Source of the DNA: Dipetalonema caudispina
Taxonomy: Eukaryota; Nematoda; Chromadorea; Rhabditida; Onchocercidae
Direction: 5' to 3'
Assembly (NCBI GenBank): GCA_013365325.1
Contig: JABVXV010000658.1
Location: 1-17,465 of the forward strand
DNA length: 17,465 bases
This document shows, in pieces, positions 9,309 to 17,465 of this stretch; the first letter of the stretch is position 1; each line of letters begins with the position of its first letter. The translations under genes and the position numbers were made by a program. A model generated the notes under the pieces. That model was not told the DNA's origin. It saw only the letters and a list, made by a program, of their open reading frames with translations, and did not search any database.

Positions 9309-10447
9309 TTAATCACTGCGGTCACTGCGCGGACATTCACGACTGATATGCCCTATCTGCTGACAATTATAACATCGTTTCGACTGATCTGAACCAGAAT
9401 CCGGACAATCGCGTGAAATGTGACCAAATCTGCCACAATTATAACACTTCTGATTTCCACCACCACCAACGCGACGTTCCGTAGGGCATTCGCGAGCAAA
9501 ATGACCAAAACCTAAAAGGACGAAAATCGATCAAACTAGATATCTGTGCCAAACACATGTTTAGTGAAGTAAACGAAATACTTGTATGATGGTGTTCGGT
9601 ATGTCTCCGACTGTTATTAGGAGACACGCTGCATTGAGTAAACGAACATTTCCGATCATAAATGCTCCAGCCAATTGACAAATTGTATAAAATTAATTAA
9701 AAACCATCAAAATCACTTACCACCGCACTGATAGCATTCGCTCTGACCAGACCGTCCACCACTGCGTCCACCATAATAGCGCCCACCACCACGCGGACAC
9801 TCTCGCGCAAAATGTCCCGACTGCCCGCAATTAAAACAATCTGAGATGTATAAAACTGTCGATGTATGTGAAAAATAGATATATCAGAAAAATTTACTGA
9901 TTTCTTCTCTCCAATTCCTCTAACTGTAGCTTGAAATGGGGCGAACTTCTCGTACTAAAAACATATCCACAATACGATTTAAAATCGTCTGCTTCTGACT
10001 TAAAGACTACGGTCTTAAAAGCCACATTTCGGTCATTATTTCAAACAATTCAAATTTCTACTGTCAAGGTGGCCCAATTAACCGATATCTTTCCAGGAAA
10101 AATTCATAGGGGTAATCTCAAAATTTATATCATCGCTTTCGAGAACGAAAGAGAGGAAGTGCTGCCTATCACGCAATCATACTAAAACCACGAGTGGTGT
10201 CTCAGTTTGCAAGGCAGTATGGTTCTGTTCAAAAAATTCCAAAAATGAACAGTTAGATGAATCTTGGCCACTTAAAAGATAGAACTGCATCCGAAACTAC
10301 TTCTCACACAAAACACATCACGAAAGAAAAGAACAAACCTCCCCCACCTCCTCGTCGGCCGGTATCCTGAATTTGGGTAGAGCAATTCCTGGCAAAATGT
10401 CCTTTTTCGTTGCATTTGTAGCACCTGTCTGAATCGTTGTTACTCAT
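9309..10447 (-). CDS. CNBP: CNBP-type protein with five CCHC zinc knuckles
   Basis: Three exons on the minus strand: 10447-10339, 9840-9721, 9511-9309; both introns (498 and 209 nt) are phase 1, giving 143 residues. Five CX2CX4HX4C zinc knuckles are seen: C9-C12-H17-C22, C38-C41-H46-C51, C72-C75-H80-C85, C99-C102-H107-C112, C123-C126-H131-C136, most with the GHFARxCP or GHISRxCP signature. Gly/Arg-rich linkers (RRGGGG about 31-36; RGGGRYYGGRSGGRSG about 53-68) resemble the RGG region of animal CNBP. Members (vertebrate CNBP, yeast Gis2) bind single-stranded G-rich DNA and RNA, associate with ribosomes and unfold G-rich structures to aid translation. Animal CNBP usually has seven knuckles, so this one is shorter, with five as in other small Gis2-like forms. 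Start ATG 10447 is the first in frame. It is convergent with REXO4; a long 3'UTR with G runs follows the stop. Confidence 0.93.
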
Positions 10448-10704
10448 AGCTCCAGAATACACTCCTACCTCGTCTCTTCAACCGCCTCCGACTTACTCTC
10501 ACACCGCAATGCACGCGTCACACGCCACCTACACACCTATAACGAAAACCAAATATGTAAATTTGCAGCAAACAATACAGTTCGGGGAACTCGTCCTTAG
10601 GCGCATTTATGCAAATTTTAGGCAGTAACAGTTGAACAGAAGTCCGACGGTTATGGTATCTTGACATGTTGTAGGAACCCATCCCACACTACGTAAACCA
10701 AACC
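10448..10704. promoter_or_regulatory. CNBP 5' flank, possible bidirectional promoter
   Basis: This GC-richer interval separates the CNBP start (minus) from a possible plus-strand start at 10705. On the minus strand, ttcgttatag ending at 10537 is a weak trans-splice acceptor candidate that would leave an 89-nt 5'UTR. No TATA-like element is convincing. Confidence 0.35.
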
Positions 10705-11463
10705 ATGTTCAATCGTGATTCACGAGCAGTTGATGAAATTGCGGATTTTCAGTTCGGAAAAACTCCGTTCTTTACAGTATTTGCCTCAACTAAAGAACAT
10801 TTGGTCACCAAATACATTATTAACCATTCGTAAATTTCGAACTCTGTCACCACATTGTTTCCATAAAATAAGAATTAAGGGCTTCAATTCTTCTATTGAG
10901 GAATTTTTTTCTTTTATTGCTTATATAATGAGAGGAAGTTCAGGTTAACATAAACTTCACACATTACGGTATGACAACCAGAAATTCGATGCAAACTATC
11001 ATGAAGTTTGTTAAGTAATGATGAACAATACGAAAAGAACAGGAAAATGTGGTAGAAGTGATTTGATGAATGACAGTTACATCGTTGTCGAAACAAATAG
11101 TATCAAGTTTCCCGGACTTAACTGGAATAATCCGATAGTTCTCAACAACAAATAGAAATTCCAATTCCCATATATAATCTTCAAACCACCTGCAGTACCC
11201 ATCAAACTGAACATCTCTACAAGTCAAGTAACCCAAATTACGTAAAAAAAACACACCTGTCTTGGCACTCCGCCATGGAATATTACCAATCACCGTATTT
11301 CAATCTTCGTTTCAAGAGTATGAAAGGACTTTTGCAGTTATGTATATAATTTATTTATTGTGGTCAGCTATTCATCTTAAATTATTTAATGTCATCTCTC
11401 ATGCTTTTCCTACTCCACTACCAGATAAGAAGTTAATTAATTGGAGTGATATATTGACATCCT
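10705..11463 (+). CDS. candidate small gene, structure and strand unresolved
   Basis: Plus-strand model: ATG 10705, exon 10705-10829 (MFNRDSRAVDEIADFQFGKT..., donor GTAAAT), then exon from 11196 after acctgcag, in phase, giving STHQTEHLYKSS... The second exon either reads to TAA at 11347-11349 (92 residues) or splices at 11228 to 11338 after the strong acceptor acttttgcag, ending ...KKLINWSDILTS at 11463. tgttgtag just before 10675 could accept a spliced leader. Exon 1 shows good codon-position bias; the second exon does not. A competing minus-strand model exists: ATG 11277 (MAECQD), a 40-nt intron, then DVQFDGYCRWFEDYIWELEF... with good bias, stop at 10964-10966 and AATAAA at 10918-10913. 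I do not recognise either product. Both models cannot be right over 10964-11280 unless the genes overlap. Confidence 0.3.
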
Positions 11464-11505
11464 AAAAAAACACTTAACCTAACCAACGGACCGAATCAAA
11501 AAACG

Positions 11506-11511
11506 AATAAA
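11506..11511 (+). terminator. possible plus-strand poly(A) signal
   Basis: AATAAA lies 43 nt after the stop at 11463 of one plus-strand model. It is at the start of an A-rich repeat, so it may be fortuitous. Confidence 0.2.
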
Positions 11512-11785
11512 TTGTTAACAAGAACCAACAAATCAGCAAATAAACAAATTTCAACAGATCAGATAAAGTTGAATAAATTAACAAATATCAACATTTGAAG
11601 AGACCATCAACAAATTGGACAAACATCAATAGCCTATAAATAAATCAACAAACATTCAACAAGTCGACAAACATTTTAACAAAGCTAAACAAATCAGGAA
11701 ACATTAACAATCTATAAACAAATCAATAAACATTTGATAAGGTTTAATCGATCAACAAACAAACAGCAAATAAACAACAATGAAA
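11511..11785. repeat. degenerate A/C-rich repeat, units like AATCAACAAACATT
   Basis: The plus strand repeats variants of AACAAAT, ATCAACAAAC and ATAAACAAAT for about 275 bp, with very few G and a strong A/C bias on one strand. Units are imperfect and unevenly spaced, like a decayed minisatellite. No coding frame is evident. Confidence 0.7.
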
Positions 11786-12514
11786 CCACCCTTTCCAGTT
11801 AGATATCAAATTCTAGTGGTCTATGATGATGTGATTCATTGTATCAGGATTACCATCTGAAACTCAAATCAATCGTTCGAATATCGTGCAAAATAGGAAA
11901 GGGGAAAAATTTACATAATTTTTAAAAATTTGCATATTATTTATTTGTCGACGAAAATCCTCTCAATGTAATGAATTTCAGGCAGAACAAAAAAAAAAGT
12001 GTTTAACATATATACCAGGGGATGAATTTTAGGGAAACAAATTTCAAATTTATGAAAATATCAAAGATATGTATGAGTAAAAAATCTCAGAATATGTTGA
12101 ATTTCAAAATTCCAGATGAAAATTAAAGCTAATTCAAGCAGTCGTGCATTTGTAAAAATTCCCAGAATGGGAATTTCATTGTAAATTTAGATGATAAAAA
12201 GATTAATTTGAGTAATTCCATAATACCACGATTTTTTTCTTGATGTTCTTTCTCTTCAAATGTTAACAAATTATTAAGATCTATTCAATGATCATCAAAC
12301 TTCCTTCTCTTGTTCAAATGAAATATCCAATTAAAATAACAATTTGTGTTAAGCAATTAACTGCTACTGTTTTGAGTGAAATGTTAATGTCTTGAAATTA
12401 ATTCAAAAATTTTATTTCCTAATGGATAATATAATTGTGTCTATTGTTATCATGTACAATAATTTAATAATAGATCTATGTGACCGAGCATGCAAATGAC
12501 CTGTCACGCTCCAG

Positions 12515-12715
12515 TTATCCTCTTGTTGATCCCGATTGATTATTAGATATGGCTCGACTGTCCATTTTCAGTAATTTCTGGTTACACTCAGAGTAGATAG
12601 AACTACCAAATATAACCACATAGTGTTTCTTATTAAACTTCAAGAAATCATCTTCTACTTCAGGAATCATGAATCATTTCTGGATGAAATCTTCAGGCTT
12701 ATCCAAATAAATCAT
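12515..12715 (-). pseudogene. stop-interrupted coding-like frame, possible gene relic
   Basis: On the minus strand a frame from ATG 12715 reads MIYLDKPEDFIQK, meets TGA at 12676-12674, and continues in the same frame as FMIPEVEDDFLKFNKKHYVV... for 52 more residues to TAA at 12517-12515. The second part has its own ATG at 12670 (51 residues). tttcatccag just before could be a splice or trans-splice acceptor, so a real 51-residue gene is an alternative. Local composition is GC-richer than the surroundings and G is moderately enriched at codon position 1. No family recognised. A TGG-to-TGA change, giving a decayed exon, is the simplest reading of the interruption. Confidence 0.3.
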
Positions 12716-13888
12716 TCGATCCGGCTTTTAGCTATTTAGCATTGAAAACATAAAGTTATTGAATTAATTCCTCTAATGATTATCAAAAATTCAATAATAT
12801 TCTGATATTCAATTTTAAAAATTTCTAAAATTTTATGAATTCGTAATTTAACGTTATTATGATAATAATAGTAAATAGCTTAACTTAACTTTGTTCAATT
12901 TTTTTTTCTTTTTTTTCCCCTAATTCCTTTAGCATATATGTTACATATCGGATGTAATTGCTCTTGTTGGATGATTATTTCAACTGTTCAATAATTCTAA
13001 CAATTGAAAAAAAAAAAAAGTAAACAAAAACAAATTAAAGTTTACATTTCTGTTCTTTATTATGGCTGCTTTATCGATATAGTACAATGTATTCCAATGG
13101 AATGCATATATTTTACAAGGAAAATTTTTGCATACAAAGCTGCACATTTAAGATGATGAAAAAGTTAGCATAAAATATTAAAAAATTTATTAAATAATCT
13201 TTAACGAAGAGAAAAAAAAAATTATTTTTATAATATACTGGATAATTTGCAAAGATTTATTGATAAATTTTACATTAATGAGGGAAAAATGTATTATTTT
13301 GGTATGTAATTAAATTGGATGAGTAAAAAAATTTTTTCTTTTTCCGGTATTAATTATTCCATTCATTCATTTAATATCTTATTCGATGACAATTAATTAT
13401 GCAGAGAGAGAGAGAGAGGAAAAAAAAAAAGGAAGAGAAAAAAATCGAAAAATAATGGATAGTAATGGCAAAATAAGTTTTAAACAATTTTTATGTACAC
13501 ATTGATAAAAGAATATGCTGCTAATTTGAAATTTCGATAAATTAATTATTCAGGGAATTTGAGTTAATTTTAGCACAGGGGAAAAAATGAAGAAGAAAGA
13601 GAAGGAGAAATGTATGTTTTTTTTTTAATTAAAAATTTAATGTTAAATTTAAAAATTTCGAATTTTAAACAATTCCAAGATTGGGAAGCTAAACTGCTAC
13701 TTTACCTAACAAAATATGTTTTGCTAACTACAATGTAAATTATCAATTCCTTCTTTTTTTTTTTTAATACATGAGAAAAAAAATGAAGGAACATCGGATT
13801 AAACAAAAAATTTAATATTGAAACATTGAAAAATTTAAAAGTAAAATTATTTTGACTTCAAGAAAATAGCAATCACAGTTATCAAATG

Positions 13889-13913
13889 AAAATTTAATTT
13901 CAAATTAAATTTT
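13889..13913. repeat. 25-bp perfect A/T palindrome
   Basis: AAAATTTAATTT and AAATTAAATTTT flank a single C, making a perfect 12-bp inverted repeat. An outer ATCAAA/TTTGAT pair extends it imperfectly. It may be a chance A/T structure or a small element remnant. Confidence 0.7.
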
Positions 13914-13952
13914 GATTTAAAATCTCTACATGATATACATAAAAAAAAACTA

Positions 13953-13988
13953 AATATATATATGTATATATATATATATATATATATA
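13953..13988. repeat. TA dinucleotide microsatellite
   Basis: An alternating TA tract interrupted once by ATG, about 36 bp long. Confidence 0.9.
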
Positions 13989-14261
13989 AGAGGAGAAAAG
14001 AAGTTATATACTGATACAAAGTTCTCAAATAATAGTATGAAGAAGACTAATGTTATATAACATGAAAGGATTTTAATTAGATATTGAATTAATTAGTAAT
14101 ATTTTCAGTGCAAATGATATTTTGACATCATTAGCCAAACTTTGAAAGCATATACAAGAAGTTAAAACAAAAGAGATGAAAAAAGGATTGTTGTTAGATT
14201 TACCCTGCTAATCTTGTTGCAATTCATTGGTTGATAATAAAAATTGCATTTAAAAAAAAAG

Positions 14262-14273
14262 TTTAATTTTAAT
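14262..14273 (-). terminator. variant poly(A) signals of the C6-domain gene
   Basis: Two overlapping ATTAAA hexamers on the minus strand begin 12 to 18 nt after the stop codon at 14287-14285. No exact AATAAA is nearby. ATTAAA is the commonest variant but is frequent in AT-rich DNA. Confidence 0.3.
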
Positions 14274-14284
14274 TTTCTATTTTT

Positions 14285-16770
14285 TTAAAAACGACAATCA
14301 ACAAATTGCAATATTCTTCCCAATATTGTCCAGGTGTATTGTGAACCACCAACGTTAGTGCATGTTGCCATCAAATTTGGTGATGATGTTATTGATGTCC
14401 TTTGCTGTAATTAGGTATTGTTATTTTAATGAAGATATTAATTAAATTATTGCTAAAAACACAGGAAATAACTTTTTGTGATTTGATTGGGATAATTAAG
14501 AAGTGAAAAATTTGTTCGAAATTTTATCAATAAACGAATAAATCTAAATGAAATATTTTAAAACAAATAAAAGAAAAGATGTTTAAATCTTTTAAGTTAG
14601 AAAACCAAATTTTCGTCTTAAACAAATTTAGCTTTTTTTTTCAATTAATTATGATTATATACGATCATTCAAATTTCAGTTAATTTCGTTTCGAAAAGTT
14701 GCAAAAACCTAAAGGAGCAAAACTTTAAATCTGAAATTGGTTAGATTAAAAGTGTAATGAAAAAGAAAAAAAAAATTAGGTGCAATCCGGAAATCACTAA
14801 ATAGCTACAACCTGATCATATCCTTCAACCGTAGCCGGTTGTCCTCTTTCGGTGCATGTTATTACAACTGTTGCTCCTTGACTATGTGTATTACCAAAAC
14901 CAACATCGCTGTAATCAAATCGATACTGATCATCTTGATCAACTGATTTCACCGGATACAAGATTAAATCTGAGCATCGAGCAGCTGTGTATGCTAAAAT
15001 ATAATAGCTTATCTCAGAATGATTATGAGTTCGATATTTAAGAATAAATCTGAGATGAGAGATAGGAACAGGATAGCATATAAACAGGTCGATACAATGA
15101 TCGGAAGCGGTATAAAGAGGTGGAGAGGAAAAAAAGAAGAAATGACTCAATTGGACAAAAACGAATATCCCAGTCGAAAAGTGCTCTTTGTGCATTTCAA
15201 AAGATTTATTTAAATTTCGAAAAAAAAAAAATAACCATCATGAAACGATAATTAAGTATTCAAATGAAAAGATAGTTGTCCCGATATTTTATTTCTTTTT
15301 TTTTTTTTTTGAAAATTCTCCATGAGCGTATTATTCCTTCCATATGCCCATTTATGCACTAACAAGAATTGATTTTAGTGATGTTTGATTATCGAATTCC
15401 TATTAAATTTCGAAAGTAATGATCGCTTACAATTATTGATTGACTGATTGATTGATTGATCGATTATAGTTAGTGATTATAATTAATTAATTTCGTTTTT
15501 TCAATTGCAAAATTTGCTGTTAACTTGTATGTATTATATGCATTATGTGCAGTGATGTACTCTACTCAACCAAATTAAAATAATTTCGATTTACCTTTTC
15601 CAGATTTTATGTACTAATGAAAACCAAAATTCTCTGCTAATAGCGTCTAACGGTTCAAATTTCCAGATTCTCATTCCCGTTCTTCCCGATACTTACAACT
15701 TTTTATGCTTTTTTTTTTTACAGCATTTTCTAGAATTTAACAAGCTATAGACGTTGGATAGATTAGACGTCCAAAACTTTTTTAGTTCATAATAAAAGGT
15801 TAAATTTATTCGGTTGATTTCTACATTGCTCATACCTTTTCTTTTTAATTATGAAATTGGAAATTAGGACGAAAAAAAAAAAAACTGTAAACTAAATGAC
15901 AGTCAATGTGTTTTGTTTTTTTTAACTGAGGGAAACAATAAATACATAGCGAATAAGTTTTTTTTTTTTCAGGTAAGAATTGAAATTTTTGAGAGTGAAG
16001 TAAACAAAGCAATATTTTCAAAGTGACATCTTGTAATTTAAACGAAAGATTTGTTGATGAAATTCAATGAAGGAATTAAATGATAGAAAATTAATATTGT
16101 GTTGTTTCAGAAAAATGTACAAATTTTTGGGTGAAATTGTTGTTTGAATAGATTTTCAAAAGAGAACTGAATAATATCTTTGACAATTCAAAAAAAAAAA
16201 ACAAGAAAAATTTTAGAGTAGAAATTCAGTTGAATATTATTCAATAGTTAAATCCATATTAATCATTAAATTTAGCTCAAATGAGTACAGTAGTATGATG
16301 CTAAAATATGAACTTTTAGCTTTAGCTTTTAAACACATTGGCAAAATTTAACAAAAAGCAGAAGCTAATCAAAAAGCATGAACTATTCTAACATGTGTTG
16401 GTTTTATTCATTTGTTGATTCAAATATAGAATTTAATAACGTGAAATTTAAAACATCAAATTTTCAAATCACTGGAATCACAATTCTTCTTAAGTTTTGA
16501 TTGTCTGAGAATGGTACGATTAAATATTAATATATGCTTAACATATGAATCATTGCTGTAACTCAGGGTATCACTCATATCCATGAAAGTAATCATCATA
16601 TATTTGATACGAATATTTGAAATTTTAAAAAATATATGGAAATTTTCAAATTTGAAAAATAACTGAAACAAACTTGGATCTTGACTAGGGATAAATCCTG
16701 GTGGTGCACATCCATTGATAATTGCCGATGTGGTTAGAGTGATGATAATAACTGGCTGTAGTGATACCAT
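14285..16770 (-). CDS. secreted nematode C6-domain protein
   Basis: Three exons on the minus strand: 16770-16674, 14993-14812, 14404-14285; phases 1 and 0 agree, giving 132 residues. Residues 1-20 (MVSLQPVIIITLTTSAIING) form a signal peptide. The rest matches the layout of the nematode C6 domain, a family of secreted or surface proteins of unknown function: C39 in ARCSDLILY (family: CxxCxxL), C79 in ATVVITC (family: A.VTC), C108 in LMATC, W118 in the family's G.W position, and final C130 in LQFVDC. Two of the six usual cysteines are absent: the first of CxxC is Ala36 and the one before A.VTC is missing. C21 lies outside the domain. The first intron is long (1,680 nt). An uninterrupted frame also enters exon 2 from ATG 15195 with a hydrophobic Phe-rich start, an alternative first exon that I consider less likely. 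Reading past the exon 2 donor would end VVAI-stop. Confidence 0.7.
14994..16673 (-). other. long first intron of the C6-domain gene
   Basis: 1,680 nt of AT-rich sequence from GTTTGTTTC to tattttag. It contains several A/T runs and a TTGA-type tetranucleotide repeat (15433-15463). I found no second C6 domain or other recognisable exon in it. A 45-nt splice-flanked open segment on the minus strand near 15597-15642 is too short to support. Confidence 0.5.
15433..15463. repeat. degenerate ATTG/TTGA tetranucleotide repeat
   Basis: About seven ATTG-type units with single-base changes (ATTGACTG, ATCG) within the C6 gene intron. Confidence 0.8.
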
Positions 16771-16789
16771 CAATAATCGTTAGTTGTAG

Positions 16790-16800
16790 CTAAATTAGCC
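16790..16800 (-). promoter_or_regulatory. possible trans-splice acceptor of the C6-domain gene
   Basis: On the minus strand ggctaatttag ends at 16790, 19 nt before the ATG at 16770. A spliced leader here would give a short 5'UTR as is usual in nematodes. Confidence 0.35.
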
Positions 16801-16938
16801 AATTTCTATTCGATTGTAAAATTATTAATCTTAGATTAATTTTTTTTTTTAAAAAAAAAGATGCAAGTAAAAATAGATTTTAATATTGAATCATACAATC
16901 GAATGACAGGACAACAAGTGGACAGTTAGTTCGTTTAG

Positions 16939-17050
16939 ATGGATATGAGGGCAAAAGGATTTTTGATTGTCCGCGCAGTATCATTAGCTTCCCCTTCTCC
17001 ATTCGAGGTCTATTTACTAAAAATGTTGCTACAGCAATGGATCCGTTCAG
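16939..17050 (+). CDS. possible first exon of a plus-strand gene running off the window
   Basis: ATG 16939 follows directly on gttcgtttag, a trans-splice-like acceptor. The frame MDMRAKGFLIVRAVSLASPS... reads 37 codons to TTCAG|GTAGAA, a fair donor at 17051 (phase 1). Codon-position bias is moderate and GC is higher than in flanking DNA. The frame stays open to 17142, but the later part is purine-run low-complexity sequence. The minus strand is also open here, with a 40-codon ATG frame, so the strand is uncertain. No family recognised; no later exon is in the window. Confidence 0.25.
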
Positions 17051-17101
17051 GTAGAAATAGCGGGGAGAATAATGAGAGAGATATGAAAGCGGGTGAAAAC
17101 C

Positions 17102-17147
17102 GGGGGAGAAGGGGAGCGGGAGAGGAGAGGTATTCGGGGTAAAGGGG
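17102..17147 (+). promoter_or_regulatory. G-run cluster, potential G-quadruplex
   Basis: Five runs of three to five G (17102-17106, 17111-17114, 17118-17120, 17136-17139, 17144-17147) lie within 46 bp, separated by loops of 3, 4, 4 and 15 nt. This meets the general pattern for a three-tetrad quadruplex with one long loop, and is very unusual in so AT-rich a window. Confidence 0.6.
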
Positions 17148-17212
17148 AAACGAAAAAGAGAGATGAGTAAATATTATTACTCGGATTGATGGATAAATGG
17201 GAAAAGGTTTAC

Positions 17213-17261
17213 ATGGATAGGTAATACCTGTTCAGGTATAATCCATATAGGGCCTATCCAT
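17213..17261. repeat. nested inverted repeat (hairpin or cruciform)
   Basis: Outer arms ATGGATAGG (17213-17221) and CCTATCCAT (17253-17261) are perfect complements. Inside, ATACCTG and CAGGTAT (17224-17230, 17233-17239) form a 7-bp stem with a TT loop. The two stems could stack with an asymmetric internal loop. Confidence 0.75.
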
Positions 17262-17313
17262 ACAGCTGGTTACCATTATTAGGGAAAATTGAGAGAAACG
17301 ATCCAACCCATTA

Positions 17314-17356
17314 CCTCCTTCTCCTCCTCCTCCTCCTCCTCCTCCTCCTTCTCCTT
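17314..17356. repeat. CTC/GAG trinucleotide microsatellite
   Basis: About 13 CTC units with CTT interruptions, an all-pyrimidine tract on the plus strand. It lies about 170 bp after a purine-rich stretch (about 17055-17165). Confidence 0.92.
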
Positions 17357-17465
17357 GTCCTATTCCCGTTTTCCAGCTTTCATTTCAACTAGATTTCTGT
17401 TAATAATTTACTAAATTCATCCATTTTCTATCGTTGTTATTTAGGAAAGAGCGGGGGGAAAAGGG

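Larger units (their letters stand above)
11786..14261. other. mostly non-coding AT-rich region
   Basis: About 2.5 kb between the unresolved 10705-11463 locus and the C6 gene 3' end. Apart from the coding-like relic at 12515-12715, I see only short open frames of 25 to 50 codons on both strands with weak or no codon bias. It contains numerous A/T runs, an AG run (13404-13418), a perfect A/T palindrome (13889-13913) and a TA microsatellite (13953-13988). Confidence 0.55.

Noticed and set aside
12150..12300. Minus-strand frame of 52 codons and a plus-strand Cys-containing frame over the same bases
   Set aside because: Both strands look equally protein-like with weak codon bias, which is expected by chance in AT-rich DNA at this length.
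14797..14811. C6 protein ending VVAI by reading past exon 2
   Set aside because: Splicing at 14811 to the exon at 14404 adds the missing C-terminal C6 elements (C108, W118, C130) in phase.

Overview
This is nuclear DNA from a nematode, most likely a filarial or other spirurid (clade III) worm. That placement is inferred from very AT-rich DNA full of A/T homopolymer runs, small exons with GT...(t)ttcag-type introns of about 40 to 1,700 nt, AATAAA poly(A) signals close to stop codons, and gene families typical of nematodes (ShKT, C6 domain). There is no sign of bacterial or viral sequence, tRNA, rRNA or CRISPR. All genes are split, so I rebuilt the exons by hand from splice sites, reading phase and family motifs.

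Layout: (1) 1-192, a TAA microsatellite. (2) 212-1408 minus, the 3' part of a small unrecognised gene (moderate support). (3) 2213-4861 plus, a predicted secreted protein joining one ShKT domain to a nitrobindin (THAP4-type) heme-binding beta-barrel. (4) 5876-7958 plus, REXO4-type DEDDh exonuclease of ribosome biogenesis. (5) 9309-10447 minus, a CNBP-type protein with five CCHC zinc knuckles, convergent with REXO4. (6) 10705-11463, a locus with competing small-gene models on both strands next to the CNBP promoter. (7) 11464-14261, mostly non-coding: an A/C-rich degenerate repeat, a stop-interrupted coding-like relic, a TA microsatellite and A/T palindromes. (8) 14285-16770 minus, a secreted C6-domain protein with a 1.68-kb first intron. 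(9) 16790-17465, a GC-richer edge with a possible first exon of another plus-strand gene, a G-run cluster, a nested hairpin and a CTC microsatellite.

The firm genes are not one pathway. REXO4 (pre-rRNA processing) and CNBP (G-rich RNA and translation) are housekeeping RNA-biology genes. The ShKT-nitrobindin and C6 proteins are predicted secreted proteins of nematode-expanded or nematode-rearranged families. The points most worth a second look are the secreted ShKT-nitrobindin fusion, a G-run cluster just after the CNBP stop codon in its own transcript, the C6 domain lacking two of its usual cysteines, and the small uncharacterised genes at the left edge and beside CNBP.
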